This document shows positions 54,553-64,000 of a stretch of 64,000 nt of DNA, piece after piece. The position numbers and the translations under genes are program-made. The notes under the pieces were generated by a model. It had not been told where the DNA came from and searched no databases. It saw nothing but the letters and a program-made list of their open reading frames with translations. Position 1 is the stretch's first letter; each line of letters opens with the position of its first letter. The stretch is from Trichosporon coremiiforme (taxonomy: Eukaryota > Basidiomycota > Tremellomycetes > Trichosporonales > Trichosporonaceae): NCBI GenBank assembly GCA_039545355.1, contig BCJJ01000014.1, positions 685,914-749,913 on the forward strand, in the 5' to 3' direction.

Positions 54553-57500
54553 TTAGATGATACCGACAACAACGGTGGCGCGCAGACTGCCGCCCTCAGG
54601 GCAGTCGCCGACCCAGCCGAGAGAACTCTCGCCTTCCTTCTCTATAGGCGAGGGAACGGAGAGGTACTCCTCGGAGCGAAGGGCTGACGACTTCCAGCCC
54701 CAGGACTGCGAGAGCGCAAACTTATCCGGCGCAGAGGAGAAGCGAACGAGAGCTGTGCCGAGCGCAGAGGCACAGGAGATAGAGAAATACGCCTTGGTGA
54801 CGCGGCGAGGGTCGAGGTAGTTACCGTGGTCCCTGTCGCTGCCCATCTCGGGCAGCGGGGAGGTGCCCATCGGAGGGGAACCGGTCGTCGGCGGACTCGT
54901 CGACATGGTGCGGTATAGGCCGAGGCGTCCCGGGGGCTGGTGCAGCGTCGCCGTCGACGGCACGGGGTGCAACGCGATGGGGGAAGCGGCACGCCCTTCG
55001 GGTGGCAGGTTTGCCTGCATAGGTTCCGGAGACGTCGGCGAGTCAGTGATGCCAGCAGGCGTGCAAACAGGAGGGAAAGCTTCAGCCGTCGACTGCTTGT
55101 AAGTTGTCATTCAAAGATTAGGAGCGCTTCAACTTACTTGGCGGTGAAGGTAGATACCAAGCTGGACGCCCTTGTCCTTCTTACGGGTCGTCGTGACGTA
55201 AACGTTGAAGTAGCTTCCGGCGTAAAAGTGAGTGGCAGAGTACAGCCTCTCCTTCTCTGAGAGCTTGTCGACGCCCCAGAACTCCACCGAGAATCGGAAC
55301 GGCTCGAGTTTGGAGTACTTTTCCTCCTTCGGTTTTCCCTCTGGGATGGCGATAAGCGGCGCGCGCGCCTGCTTGATCTTGGCCTCGATCTCTGACGCAC
55401 GACGAGCACCACGCAGAATGCCGAAGAACGTCTTCTCGTTCTGCGGCGGCGTCTCCGTGTCCTTGCTTGAGCCGCTGCCGGTCTGGCCGTTCCACTCCGG
55501 TCCGAGGTTCGGCATGTTTGTGAGTCCCGTGATCGGGTTGGACGTGGTCGGGTTGAGGAACACGAGACGGCCGGCACCGATGCGGGTCGTGTCATCGGAG
55601 GGCACGGGGTGGTACAGCGGGTCAGTGGCCGCGGGCGTGAAGCTGCTGAGGGTGGATGACAGGGACGAGAACGACAGCGTGTTGTGGATTGAGTACGGGC
55701 TGCTACCGGCGCGAACACGGGGTCCAAGACGACGACGCTGCTGTAGAATGTTGTTAGAGGTGAGCGTGAGCCCAAGCTCGGCGGCGTCCTGGTCCTCGTC
55801 CTTCTCGAAGGTGATGCGTGTCTTGAGGTCGGCTGCCGACCAGTGCGCGGCCTGCAGAACGTTCAACGGGGCGTAGGGAAGTGTTGTCGAGGGGTCGATG
55901 TCGCTCGCGATCGACGAGAGGTCGTCGAATTTCTGATGTCAGTTGACAGTCTACGATTCTCTAACCCACCATGTGGCTGTAGTAGATGCCCTCTACGAAG
56001 ACCTTGGCAAGCTCACGCTCGTCCTCGTCCCAGCCCTCGATCGACTCGGGCTCCGAGATCACCGATGGAGCGCGGCTCTGCTCCTCCTCGATCAGGGCCT
56101 GCCAGCTGGCTCGACGGAGCTCAAGGACTCTGCGAGTCATGCGGTAACGCTCGATTTCGTTGGGGACGAACAGAGCATCAGACGACAGAACAGCCGCGAC
56201 AAAATTGGCGGGAACACCACCCTGGGCCCATACGAGAGGACCGTCGTGCTGCGGATCAACCTCGGCCAGCTGCTCCTCGATCCTGAGGACGTCCATGCCC
56301 CATCGAGCCAGCCAGCACACGCACGCCTCGCCGATACGGTCCGAGACGAAGCCGTAGAAGTGAGGCATGACGTAGTCCTCGGGTCCCTCCTCCTCGACGG
56401 TAGGAGTGCTGAGGGCAGCGAGACCACTCTGGCCAGGCCGAACGGTTGCAGTGGACCTGACAGAGTCTGATCGTGTGACAGACTTGTCACCGGTCTCACC
56501 CTCCACCTTCATCACACTGGGGCCGTCGTCAGAGTAGCTAGAGCTGTTGGAGTCAGTGGAGAGGCGAGGGGCGAGATTGCGGTGGCTCTCGTCGCTGCCA
56601 CCCACGCTTCCCCAGTCGTCGGCACTGCTGTTGACAAAGCCCGATGCCACTGTTTTTGCAACGCTCTCCATGCCCCTGGCTCCTTCCTCATCCTGACTGA
56701 TCCACTCCTCGTCACCGATACCGTGACCGATGGCGAAGTAGAGGTAACGGTTGACGGTCTGGGGGCAGACGGTGCGAAGGACGATCGCGAGAACCTCACG
56801 AAGCAAGTATTGCTGACCAAGGTATGTGGCAGTCGCGAGGAGCGAGAGTAGGAGTCGGGGCGTCACGAGCTGCGTGTGCTCGGGCAGACCCTGCGATGCA
56901 GCCTGAAGCGAGGGGAACTTGCCCTCGGGCGGAGGCGGGAAAGAGGGCGTCAACGGTTGGGCTGCGGTCGGCAGCAAGCTGACGGGGAAGTGCAGCTGAG
57001 GGTAAGACGAGTATAGGCGCTGCAGGCAGATCTCGAAGGCGGCTCGGGTGATGTTCGGGTCATCAAAGGTGAGCTCGATGTCCTCGCCCGTCCACTCGTC
57101 GCCAGGGATTTGCGACTTGTTCTGCTGCCTCGTCTCAGAGAAGCCACCCATGAACAGGGAGTGGAAGAATCCTGAGCGTCAGTTCAGTCTATTGCTGCGA
57201 CATCGGCATGCGATAACGGTATATCCCGACACTTACCGGCCTGGACGAGGACCATCTTGTGGACCAGCCATCCCACACCCCATTTCTTCACCCACAGACG
57301 CACATCGGCGCATGCACCGGTCTTGAGTGATCTGTACAGGTGGTCAATGAGCGCGCCAGACGGCGCAGGAGGGGTGACCGGAATGCTGGCCGGTAAAGGG
57401 TCTGGTGGCAGTGAGGCTTTCTTGGTCGGAGGGATGCGCACTGATTCCCTCGGTGCGAGCGGAGGCGTCGGGTCGTGAGGGATCGACGCAGCTCGAGTGG

Positions 57501-58149
57501 GAGGGCTTGCCACGGCAGGGTGCGCTGCGAACGGGCGAGGCGGCATGGGCTGCGACGTCGTGAGAATCGGGATTGGAGCTGTGGGCGGAGCCGCGCCTGC
57601 GGGAATTGGGACCGGAGCCGGAACTGCGGAGACCGGTGGAGGTGCGGCGAGGGTGAGGTGGGGCGGGGGTGATGACGGAGTGTCCGGACGAGACGAAGAC
57701 GACGAGATGACCTGGAAGCCCTCTGGTCGCGCCGGGGTGACAGCAGACGCTGTCTGGGCTCTAGGTCGGAGCGGTCGCGGGGTCGAGTGACCAGCGTTCA
57801 AGCGACTGGCGGACACGGTGGGGGAGAGTGTGTGACCGAAACGAATGTTGGAGCCAGAACTTGACCCCGACGCGGCGGCGGCGGTTGCATTGTCGACGCT
57901 AGTACCAAATGGGAAACTGTCTGTGCCGGAGCCGGGCGAGCTGAGACCGGGCGAGGTCACTGGCGACGGTCCACGCGACGGATCTCTGCTCATGACGGGG
58001 CGCACCGGGAGGTCTGGGAAGGGCAGAACTTTCGGTTGCGGCGAGCTGTGAAACGCCTTGGGAAGGTGGAGGCTGGTCCGGGACGAGGACAGACGCGAAG
58101 ACGAGTATATTCGGTTCGGGGTGGAGGAACGAGACGGATGTTGAGACAT
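54553..58149 (-). CDS. BTB/POZ-domain protein with disordered N-terminus
   Basis: Four exons (57237-58149, 55970-57171, 55138-55932, 54553-55095) give 1,150 residues. The first ~255 residues are Ser/Pro/Ala-rich. The BTB/POZ fold follows: CADVRLWVKKWGVGWLVHKM then VLVQAGFFHSLFMGGFSE (the intron splits this strand), IELTFDDPNITRAAFEICLQ and RLYSSYPQL. A BACK-like helical region has LLLSLLATATYLGQQYLLRE. The middle carries an acidic insert, and the long C-terminal part has beta-rich segments (EPFRFSVEFWGVDKLSEKER and HFYAGSYFNVYVTTTRKKDK), resembling the domain that follows BTB in germ-cell-less-like fungal proteins. BTB proteins often act as Cullin-3 adaptors or transcription cofactors. Function here is not known. 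The last intron ends with a weak ACAAG acceptor. Confidence 0.82.
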
Positions 58150-60264
58150 CGAGGTGTGGTGTTATTGCTTGTACTACTGAATGACGGGCGGCGTGGAGGG
58201 CGGCGCTACTTGATAGGCCGGGCGGAGGTCGGCTGTGGAGTATTGGGAAAACAAAGCGAGGGCGGAGTAGGGTTGGTGGAGGGAGACGCTGATGTTATGT
58301 ATGCGTTGAGGTCGCCAGGTCGGCTTGGGTGATGGTGGTGCTGGAAGGGCGGAGGGCGACGCCACCAGGCGTAATGGGGATGAGGGAGGAAGGAGAGGAG
58401 AGGACGAGAGGGGACAAAGGAGTGAGTGACCGGATGCCGGATGGTGTAACAGGCGGACGAGCGGTATGCGGTTGTGACCGGCGTCTTTTGCGAGCAGAGC
58501 TTACACAGCGTGCCAGCGTGCCCCGATTTCGAGAACTCACGCCACAAACAAATGAATCTGCAATGGCACGCGAGTTGGGCGCGGACCAGAGTTATCTGCT
58601 GTCGACGGCGCTTGTCACGGTGTTCCAGTGCAAGCCTTGGTCGTTTTGGGGTCAGTCGACGATGCTGAAGTGATCGTCGATGCGTGGAGCGATCGCTGGT
58701 GCGAGGCAAGAGTTGGGGTGAAGATCAAAATGCGGGGGGGCAACCAGGTGTCCAAGGGTTCATAAAGCCAGACCAAGGGTCAGTCATGACAGAGTCGTCG
58801 TGCCATGCCGGCCGAAAGAAAGTTGGCGAGGTGTGGTGCATCGGGAGATCGGGGGAGGCGCAAGGCCAGGCGCCGCGGTTGCCATGGCGTGCCATGCGAA
58901 GCGAGAAGCTGACAAGAGTGGGTGGGTCTGTGCACATTACCCCGCCGGCACTGCGACACTGCAGCACTGCAGTCAGCGTGCTGATGCATGCAGCTGGTGA
59001 CTGGCTGCTCCTCTATCTCGTGGGATCGCTGGTACAACATCCGAAGCTGCCAAGGCCTGCCATGGTGCCATGTTGGATCTGCCGAGCGGGTGGTTGGGGA
59101 CGACCGCCAGGGTATCCGCAGTCCGGCGACGACACGGTGATGGCCAGGTTGCTGTGATAGGCCGGTTCCAGCAGACCCCGCACAAGATATAAAGCTTGTT
59201 AGCTTGCCGTCAACCGTCGGCGCACGATGGGGCCCGAACAGCAAAAGGGGGTAAGGGTTTCCTCTCATGCTCCTAAAGCCGTTATGGCCATGGAGGCCAC
59301 CTTAAGCTCGGGCGGGTCGTGAAACGACGTATCTCTAGAGAGTGAACGCGCTCGAGTGAATAACGGACTTTGGACGCAGGGCCTTTCGTATGAGGGATTT
59401 TTCGTGGACGCCTGAGAACGAAGGTTGCATCAAGTCACCCTTGCTCCTCAGCCAAGCATTCAGCCCAGAACTGAGTCACGGTGCCACAAGCTCACCATTC
59501 TGTGGTACGAATGTTGACATCTGACATCTGACTTGCACTAAGACTTATCGGACGGGGTCTGGATGTAACGATCGTTACTTCCCTTCCGGCTCGACGGACT
59601 AAGCCGAGCGGGCCGAGTTCACTATCAGCTCGGCACATTCGGCGCTTGTGTGTGCGATCTAAGGCTGGCACTTTGGTAGCGCCGGGTAGCAGCAGTACAG
59701 GCACACGGCACACAGGGTGCAGACCAGGGGTCGAGGGGTATCCGCTGAGCTCATCGAGCGACAGCGCTTATCCCGACATCCTCGCTCAGTATCCGGGACG
59801 ACGGGTGCACCATCGCCGGTGAGGGCGACAGACCATTCAACGGCTCAACCAGAGTGGACTTACGGCACACCCAGCGTGTGCTGCGACACACAGTGAACGG
59901 TTCAGGGCCGTGTCCCATCGAGGACCCTCCTGTCGCCATTATCAATTCTATTTAGAGTTTAGACCAGGTGTCGGCGGGGCCCGAGACTCGCCTGTCACGT
60001 GCAGCGAGGACGGCCGTTCACACGTGACCTGGTACCACGCGAATCTCATGCGCCACGACGCGCTTCGCTCCGCCACTCACCGGCGACATGGAAATATTCC
60101 AGAAAAAGTTAAGAGGGGCGAGCGCCAGCGTACGGCCAGGCCGAGCGCAGGGGGCGAGCTCCGGCCTCCAGCCAGCCAGAGTGCACGCCGGTGCCGCGGG
60201 CCACGTTCTTTGTTTCGTTCTTAACGCAAGACTTTCTTCCAACTTTCTCTCATCATCATCCAAA
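58150..60264. other. Long intergenic region between BTB gene and EFB1
   Basis: 2.1 kb, the longest gene-free stretch in the window. It should contain the promoters of both divergent genes. Local features include short direct repeats TGACATC (59514-59531), palindromic GGCCATGGAGGCC-like sequence near 59286-59300, and C-rich/GA-rich blocks. No protein gene or structured RNA was recognised. Confidence 0.45.
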
Positions 60265-61254
60265 ATGGTCGACGCTAAGGAGCTTGAGCAGCACCTCTCC
60301 ACCCGTGCCTACGTTGACGGGTAAGTCTTCGTCTTTCTGATTCCCCAGCGCTTTCCTCCTCGCGATCAGCTTCGACGACTTTGAAGTCTTGAAATTTTGT
60401 TGGCGGTTGTTCCGGATCTCGAAATTGCTCTCGATCTGGCCAGCGCGCTCATCGCATCTCTCACACCTCCTCTTTTCATGATGAACATTTGTTTTGGTCC
60501 GTGTTTCCGAGCTGCGGATTAAGACCCCGCGATTATGGCGTTGACGACAACACCTCTTCCAAACTATCTGACTCTCTCCCCGATCACACATTTTTTCTCC
60601 CCGATTCAATGACGTTGAGAGGGACCAAGCGCTGACAGACACAGCAACCAGCCTACCTCGGCTGACGTCGCCGTTGCCGACACCGTCAAGGTCAGCACCC
60701 TTGACGCCTTCCCCCACACCGCCCGCTGGTTCAAGCAGATCGCCTCGTACGCTGGCGAGACCGGCAAGCTCCCCGCCGGCAAGGTCCCCTTCGCCGGTGT
60801 CGCTGCCGCCGCTGCCCCCGCCGCCGCCGAGGAGGAGGACGACGAGGACATTGACCTCTTCGGTGACGACGACGAGGAGGACGCTGAGGCCGAGCGCATC
60901 AAGGCCGAGCGTGTTGCCGAGTACACCAAGCAGAAGGAGGCCAAGAAGGCCGAGAAGCTTGCCGCCGGCAAGAAGCTCGAGGTTGCCAAGTCGGTCGTCA
61001 CCCTCCAGGTTAAGCCCTGGGATGACGAGACCGACATGGCCGCCCTCGAGAAGGTCGTCCGTGACATCGAGAAGGACGGTCTCGTCTGGGGTGCCTCCAA
61101 GCTCGTCCCCGTCGGTTACGGCATCAAGATGCTCCAGATCACCCTCGTCATCGAGGACGCCAAGATCTCGCTCGACGAGCTCCAGGAGCAGATCGCCGAG
61201 GACGGCGAGGACTACGTCCAGTCGACCGACGTCGCTGCCATGCAGAAGCTCTAA
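60265..61254 (+). CDS. EFB1: Translation elongation factor 1-beta (eEF1B alpha)
   Basis: The guanine nucleotide exchange factor that recycles eEF1A-GDP during translation elongation. Exons 60265-60320 and 60645-61254 give 221 residues. The N-terminal GST-like helical segment ([20 protein letters not shown]), an Ala-rich hinge and an acidic run ([18 protein letters not shown], the casein kinase II region) precede the catalytic C-terminal domain. In that domain lie [40 protein letters not shown] and the terminal DVAAMQKL. Nearly every codon ends in C or G, the strongest bias in the window, consistent with very high expression. The 324-base intron splits codon 19 and hosts a U18-type snoRNA. Identity is certain. 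Confidence 0.97.
60472..60577 (+). ncRNA. snR18: U18 (snR18) C/D box snoRNA in the EFB1 intron
   Basis: Inside the single EFB1 intron, box C ATGATGA (60478-60484) and box D CTGA (60568-60571) are 94 bases apart, end to end. Between them TTGGTCCGTGTTTC (about 60493-60506) is a perfect 14-base complement of the conserved 25S rRNA sequence GAAACACGGACCAA. It is followed by a degenerate D' box (CGAG). The fourth and fifth paired bases upstream of D' face an adjacent A and C, matching the A649/C650 pair that yeast U18 methylates. Yeast snR18 is encoded in the intron of the same gene, EFB1. No clear terminal stem was found, so the ends are approximate. Confidence 0.8.
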
Positions 61255-61960
61255 ACAGCCTACCTATAGGCTTGTCTTGGTGTTGTAGATATGATAATGC
61301 CAGTAATACAGTAGAACTTTAGCCAGAGCATCTGCAGAGCAGCGAGCAGTGCGTGCATCATGTCCAAGCGTAGAAAGACCGAGAAAGCGGGGTGCGAGGC
61401 AGAAATATGGGATCGCAGATGTGATCGTCGCGCTCGGTGAGTAGAAAATTGCCCGGACCTGCGGGCTTGGTCAGATCCGCTGTTTCGCCGAGGGCCTTAG
61501 CAACCACTCTTATCTCTGGTATGCTCGACGTCTCATTCGTAAGCCAACGTCGTAGTCCTACACCGGCCGCCCTCGCGCGACTGTTATTCGCAACCGGGGC
61601 CAGCAGATCTTGTGCCCCGGTCTGAATAACAAGGGCTGGATTCTCGCCGATGGTGTGATGGCAGACTGGCTGGCTGACAGGCGAAGCGGAAGCGTGCGGA
61701 GATCCTCCGCGGCGGATTAAGTTACGTCACCCCGATCTGCGCGAGCTCTGGCGTCTCGCACCTTAATTCTCGACGCGGCGCACCGAGCGTGTGTATTGAC
61801 TATTTGCGTCCCCGGAGGTCACCGTCTCGATCGCAGCGCCTATTGTCGCTCGTCTTATCAGCTTAGCAAGCCGAGTTCCGCCCAGTTCCCAGCAGACGCC
61901 CTACTTAACCAGCTCTCACGACCTTCCCCACCTCCCATCCCCCATCCCCAACCACACACC
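61255..61960. other. Intergenic region
   Basis: EFB1 3' UTR followed by the promoter of the reductase gene; the last 60 bases before its start are C-rich (ACCTCCCATCCCCCATCCCC). No gene is seen. Confidence 0.45.
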
Positions 61961-63069
61961 ATGCCTGCCATCAACAGCGGAACGGTCCTCGTCACTGGAG
62001 CCTCTGGCTTCCTCGGCACTTACATTGTGCAGGAGCTGCTGAAGCGTGGCTTCAAGGTCCGCGCCGTCGTCCGCGACGACAAGAAGGGAGAGTACATGCA
62101 GAAGAACTGGCCTGGAACCGAGTATGTGATCGTCAAGGACATGAACGCGGTAAGCATCTCAGCATCTTAGCATCAGCTGCCCTTCCCTTGACAATTTAGC
62201 TGACCTCAGCCCGGCGCCTACGACCACGTCGTTGACGGCATCGACGGCATCATCCACGTCGCCTCCCCCCTCGACGTCGCGAACACCGGCCACCCCGATG
62301 AGGTCATTGGTCCCGCTGTTGTGGGCGTCGAGAACCTCCTCAAGGCGGTCGAAGGCTCGAAGACGCTGAAGCGTTTCGTGCAGATCAGCTCCATCGCCGC
62401 CATCGCCGGTCTCCCCGACGGAACCCCCAAGACCTACACAGAGGAGGTGTGGAACGACGCCGACGTCGACAAGTGCTACGAGCTCGGCGCCCCCGCCCCC
62501 GGTCCGCTCAAGTACATTGCGAGCAAGACGAAGGCTGAGCGCGCGTTCTGGAAGTGGTTCGAGGGCGACCGCAGCTTCGACGCTGTCGCTATTCTGCCCG
62601 GCATGGTGAGTCGAACAGATCTGCGAGGTAGATTGGGGCGCTGACGGTACAGATCCTGGGCCCGCCCAAGGAGTACGGCTCCGACAAGGCCATCGGCGGC
62701 ACGAACAGCTGGGTCGCCGCCTACGCCGGAAAGGACAACTACGGCACCGACTTTGAGTTCTGGTCGACCGTGGACGTGCGCGACGTCGCCGACGCCACTG
62801 TCTCCGCGCTCAGTGTCCCCGAAGCCGCGGGCGAGCGCTTCATCATTGCCGCCGCTCCCTTGTTCGGAAACGAGGTCGCGGCGATCGCCGAGGAGTACTT
62901 CCCCGCCGCCCCGACCAAGGCCAACAAGGATCCCGCGTTCCAGAAGCAGCAGAAGGACCGCGCCACTGTCTTTGACGGCTCGAAGGCGACCAAGATTCTC
63001 GGCACCAACTACAGGCCCAAGGAGGAGAGTATCCGCGACCTGTTCGAGGTCGTCAAGTCGAGGCAGTGA
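61961..63069 (+). CDS. GRE2: Extended SDR NADPH-dependent aldehyde/ketone reductase (GRE2-like)
   Basis: A 333-residue member of the extended short-chain dehydrogenase family related to dihydroflavonol reductase and yeast Gre2 (methylglyoxal/carbonyl reductase). Exons 61961-62149, 62210-62605 and 62653-63069. The N-terminal cofactor motif is VLVTGASGFLGTYIVQELLK, with RDDKK after the second strand suggesting NADP(H) preference. IIHVASPLD and RFVQISSIAAIAG form the Rossmann core with the catalytic Ser. The catalytic YxxxK is in LKYIASKTKAERAFW. The conserved VDVRDVADATVSAL segment follows. The C-terminus ends with a KILGTNYRP...IRDLFE pattern. The physiological substrate is unknown; Gre2-like enzymes reduce many carbonyls. 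Family assignment is firm. Confidence 0.87.
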
Positions 63070-63554
63070 GCCTACGATCGGCAAGATGGCAAGAAGTAGG
63101 AAGTGGGATACCACTCAAACATGAATACATTATCCGGTAGTGCCACAGCAACTTACGGGGACTGCACTGACCGTAGCCGCGTAGCCGTGATCGAGGCTCA
63201 TGTCCTTGCCCACGGCTGACGCCATCACTGACGACCAGGTGCCTCATGACGCGCTGGCTGATGAGGCGCGGCTATCCTCACGCGAGCGGGCACTTCACAA
63301 CATGATCAGGCTGCACTGCTGCACTCGTGAATTGCATATGCCGCGCTAACCTCGGAACCAACGCTCTCCGTTACCTTGGGACCCTGTCAGCGGGCAATGA
63401 GGTAGAATGAAGAGCCGCGTAGCGCACGAGCTATGTTGGCGTACCAAATCTTCGCGTACCAAATCTTCGCCACAACATTGAGATTTAAGGCGTGCCGCGG
63501 CCGCTTGGACCTCTTTCATCCCACTCCACTTCTTGCATAACGACAAAGAGTAAC
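63070..63554. other. Intergenic region
   Basis: No gene is seen. It contains a perfect 15-base direct repeat, GCGTACCAAATCTTC, at 63439-63453 and 63454-63468 (approximate positions) upstream of the right-edge gene. Confidence 0.4.
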
Positions 63555-64000
63555 ATGTTTCGGAACGTACGTATCGCTTGTATCTTCCCTCGCCCCGCTC
63601 TGCTGACCCCAGCGCCGCCCCGATCTAAAGACGAGAACTACGTCTTCATCCTCGAAGGCGCCGAGGAGTCGCTCTCGCAGAAAGTCTCAGGCCTGAACCT
63701 CGAGAGCGACATCGTGACGGTCCCCACCCTAAACGCCGGCGCCCACGGCGCCCTCTCCCACCAAGACTTCCTGGACGACTTCATCGGCTCCCTCTCCAAG
63801 GTACAGACGGACAGGGAGTCGCGCTTCCGCGCCGCGCTCACTCGCCTCCGAAACCGCCGCCAATTCCCGACTCGCCGACGTCGAGGCGCGCTGGACCGAA
63901 TCGCTGAAGGAGGAACAGGCCAAGTCTGCCCGTCTGTCCGAGGAGCTGGCGACAGTGAAGGAACGCGAGTCCCAGCTCGTATTCAAGCTCGCATGCGTCG
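63555..64000 (+). CDS. N-terminal part of a coiled-coil protein (cut by window edge)
   Basis: A partial gene running off the right edge. A minute first exon (63555 to about 63570, MFRNV) with a GTATCG donor is joined through a GCTGACCCCAG acceptor (ending about 63612) to RSKDENYVFILEGAEESLSQ and KVSGLNLESDIVTVPTLNAG, then HQDFLDDFIGSLSK. From about 63845 another frame becomes coding with a clear charged coil: NSRLADVEARWTESLKEEQ and SARLSEELATVKERESQLV. The two frames differ by one base. Either an 85-base intron starting at the GTACAG after SLSK (63801) explains it, with weak signals, or there is an indel. The family was not recognised. Confidence 0.5.
   Translation, partial: MFRNVRIACIFPRPALLTPAPPRSKDENYVFILEGAEESLSQKVSGLNLESDIVTVPTLNAGAHGALSHQDFLDDFIGSLSKVQTDRESRFRAALTRLRNRRQFPTRRRRGALDRIAEGGTGQVCPSVRGAGDSEGTRVPARIQARMR

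Overview
The window is nuclear DNA from a fungus, most likely a GC-rich basidiomycete yeast of the Tremellomycetes (Trichosporonales/Cryptococcus type). This is inferred from intron-dense genes, very short introns (about 36-60 bases) with GTGAGT-type donors and a GCTGAC/GCTAAC branch site almost touching the acceptor, strong G/C preference at codon third positions, and protein families typical of that group. There is no sign of bacterial, organellar, viral or transposon sequence, and no CRISPR array.

Layout. 0-9 kb (+): CCT8 chaperonin subunit, thymidylate synthase, the PP1 regulator SDS22 and a single-pass surface protein. 9-17 kb: an unresolved minus-strand gene, a 73-residue UBA-like protein, and a run of proline-rich, low-complexity genes, one with broken frames. 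17.6-26 kb: an 860-residue zinc-cluster regulator with an RS/RD-rich insert, mitochondrial DnaJ (MDJ1), and a divergent ALG6/ALG8-like membrane protein. 27-35 kb: a Dicer with no helicase, a second zinc-cluster regulator, ketopantoate reductase and a gene relic. 36-46 kb: a GABA/amino-acid permease with a 4-base exon, ALG12, tRNA-Ser(GCU), a CSN12/PCID2-type PCI protein and a vacuolar PQ-loop transporter. 46.9-58 kb: a GVP36-like BAR protein, Argonaute and a BTB/POZ protein. 60-64 kb: EFB1 (eEF1B), a GRE2-like reductase and the start of a coiled-coil protein at the right edge.

How the genes relate. Most are unrelated housekeeping neighbours. The notable association is RNA interference: Dicer and Argonaute lie about 19 kb apart. 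Argonaute keeps a D-E-D-D catalytic set but shows a one-base frame break in its repetitive N-terminus, and Dicer starts directly at the dimerisation domain. ALG12 and the ALG6/8-like protein both belong to dolichol-linked N-glycan assembly families. Two C/D snoRNAs sit in introns: a U18 (snR18) candidate in EFB1, the same host gene as in baker's yeast, and a candidate in the PQ-loop transporter predicted to guide 18S rRNA methylation. Several genes appear to carry introns after the stop codon.

Exon boundaries were read by eye from splice signals and frame continuity. Where they fail (about 9.0-10.4 kb, 13.5-15.0 kb, the Argonaute N-terminus, the right-edge gene) this is stated.
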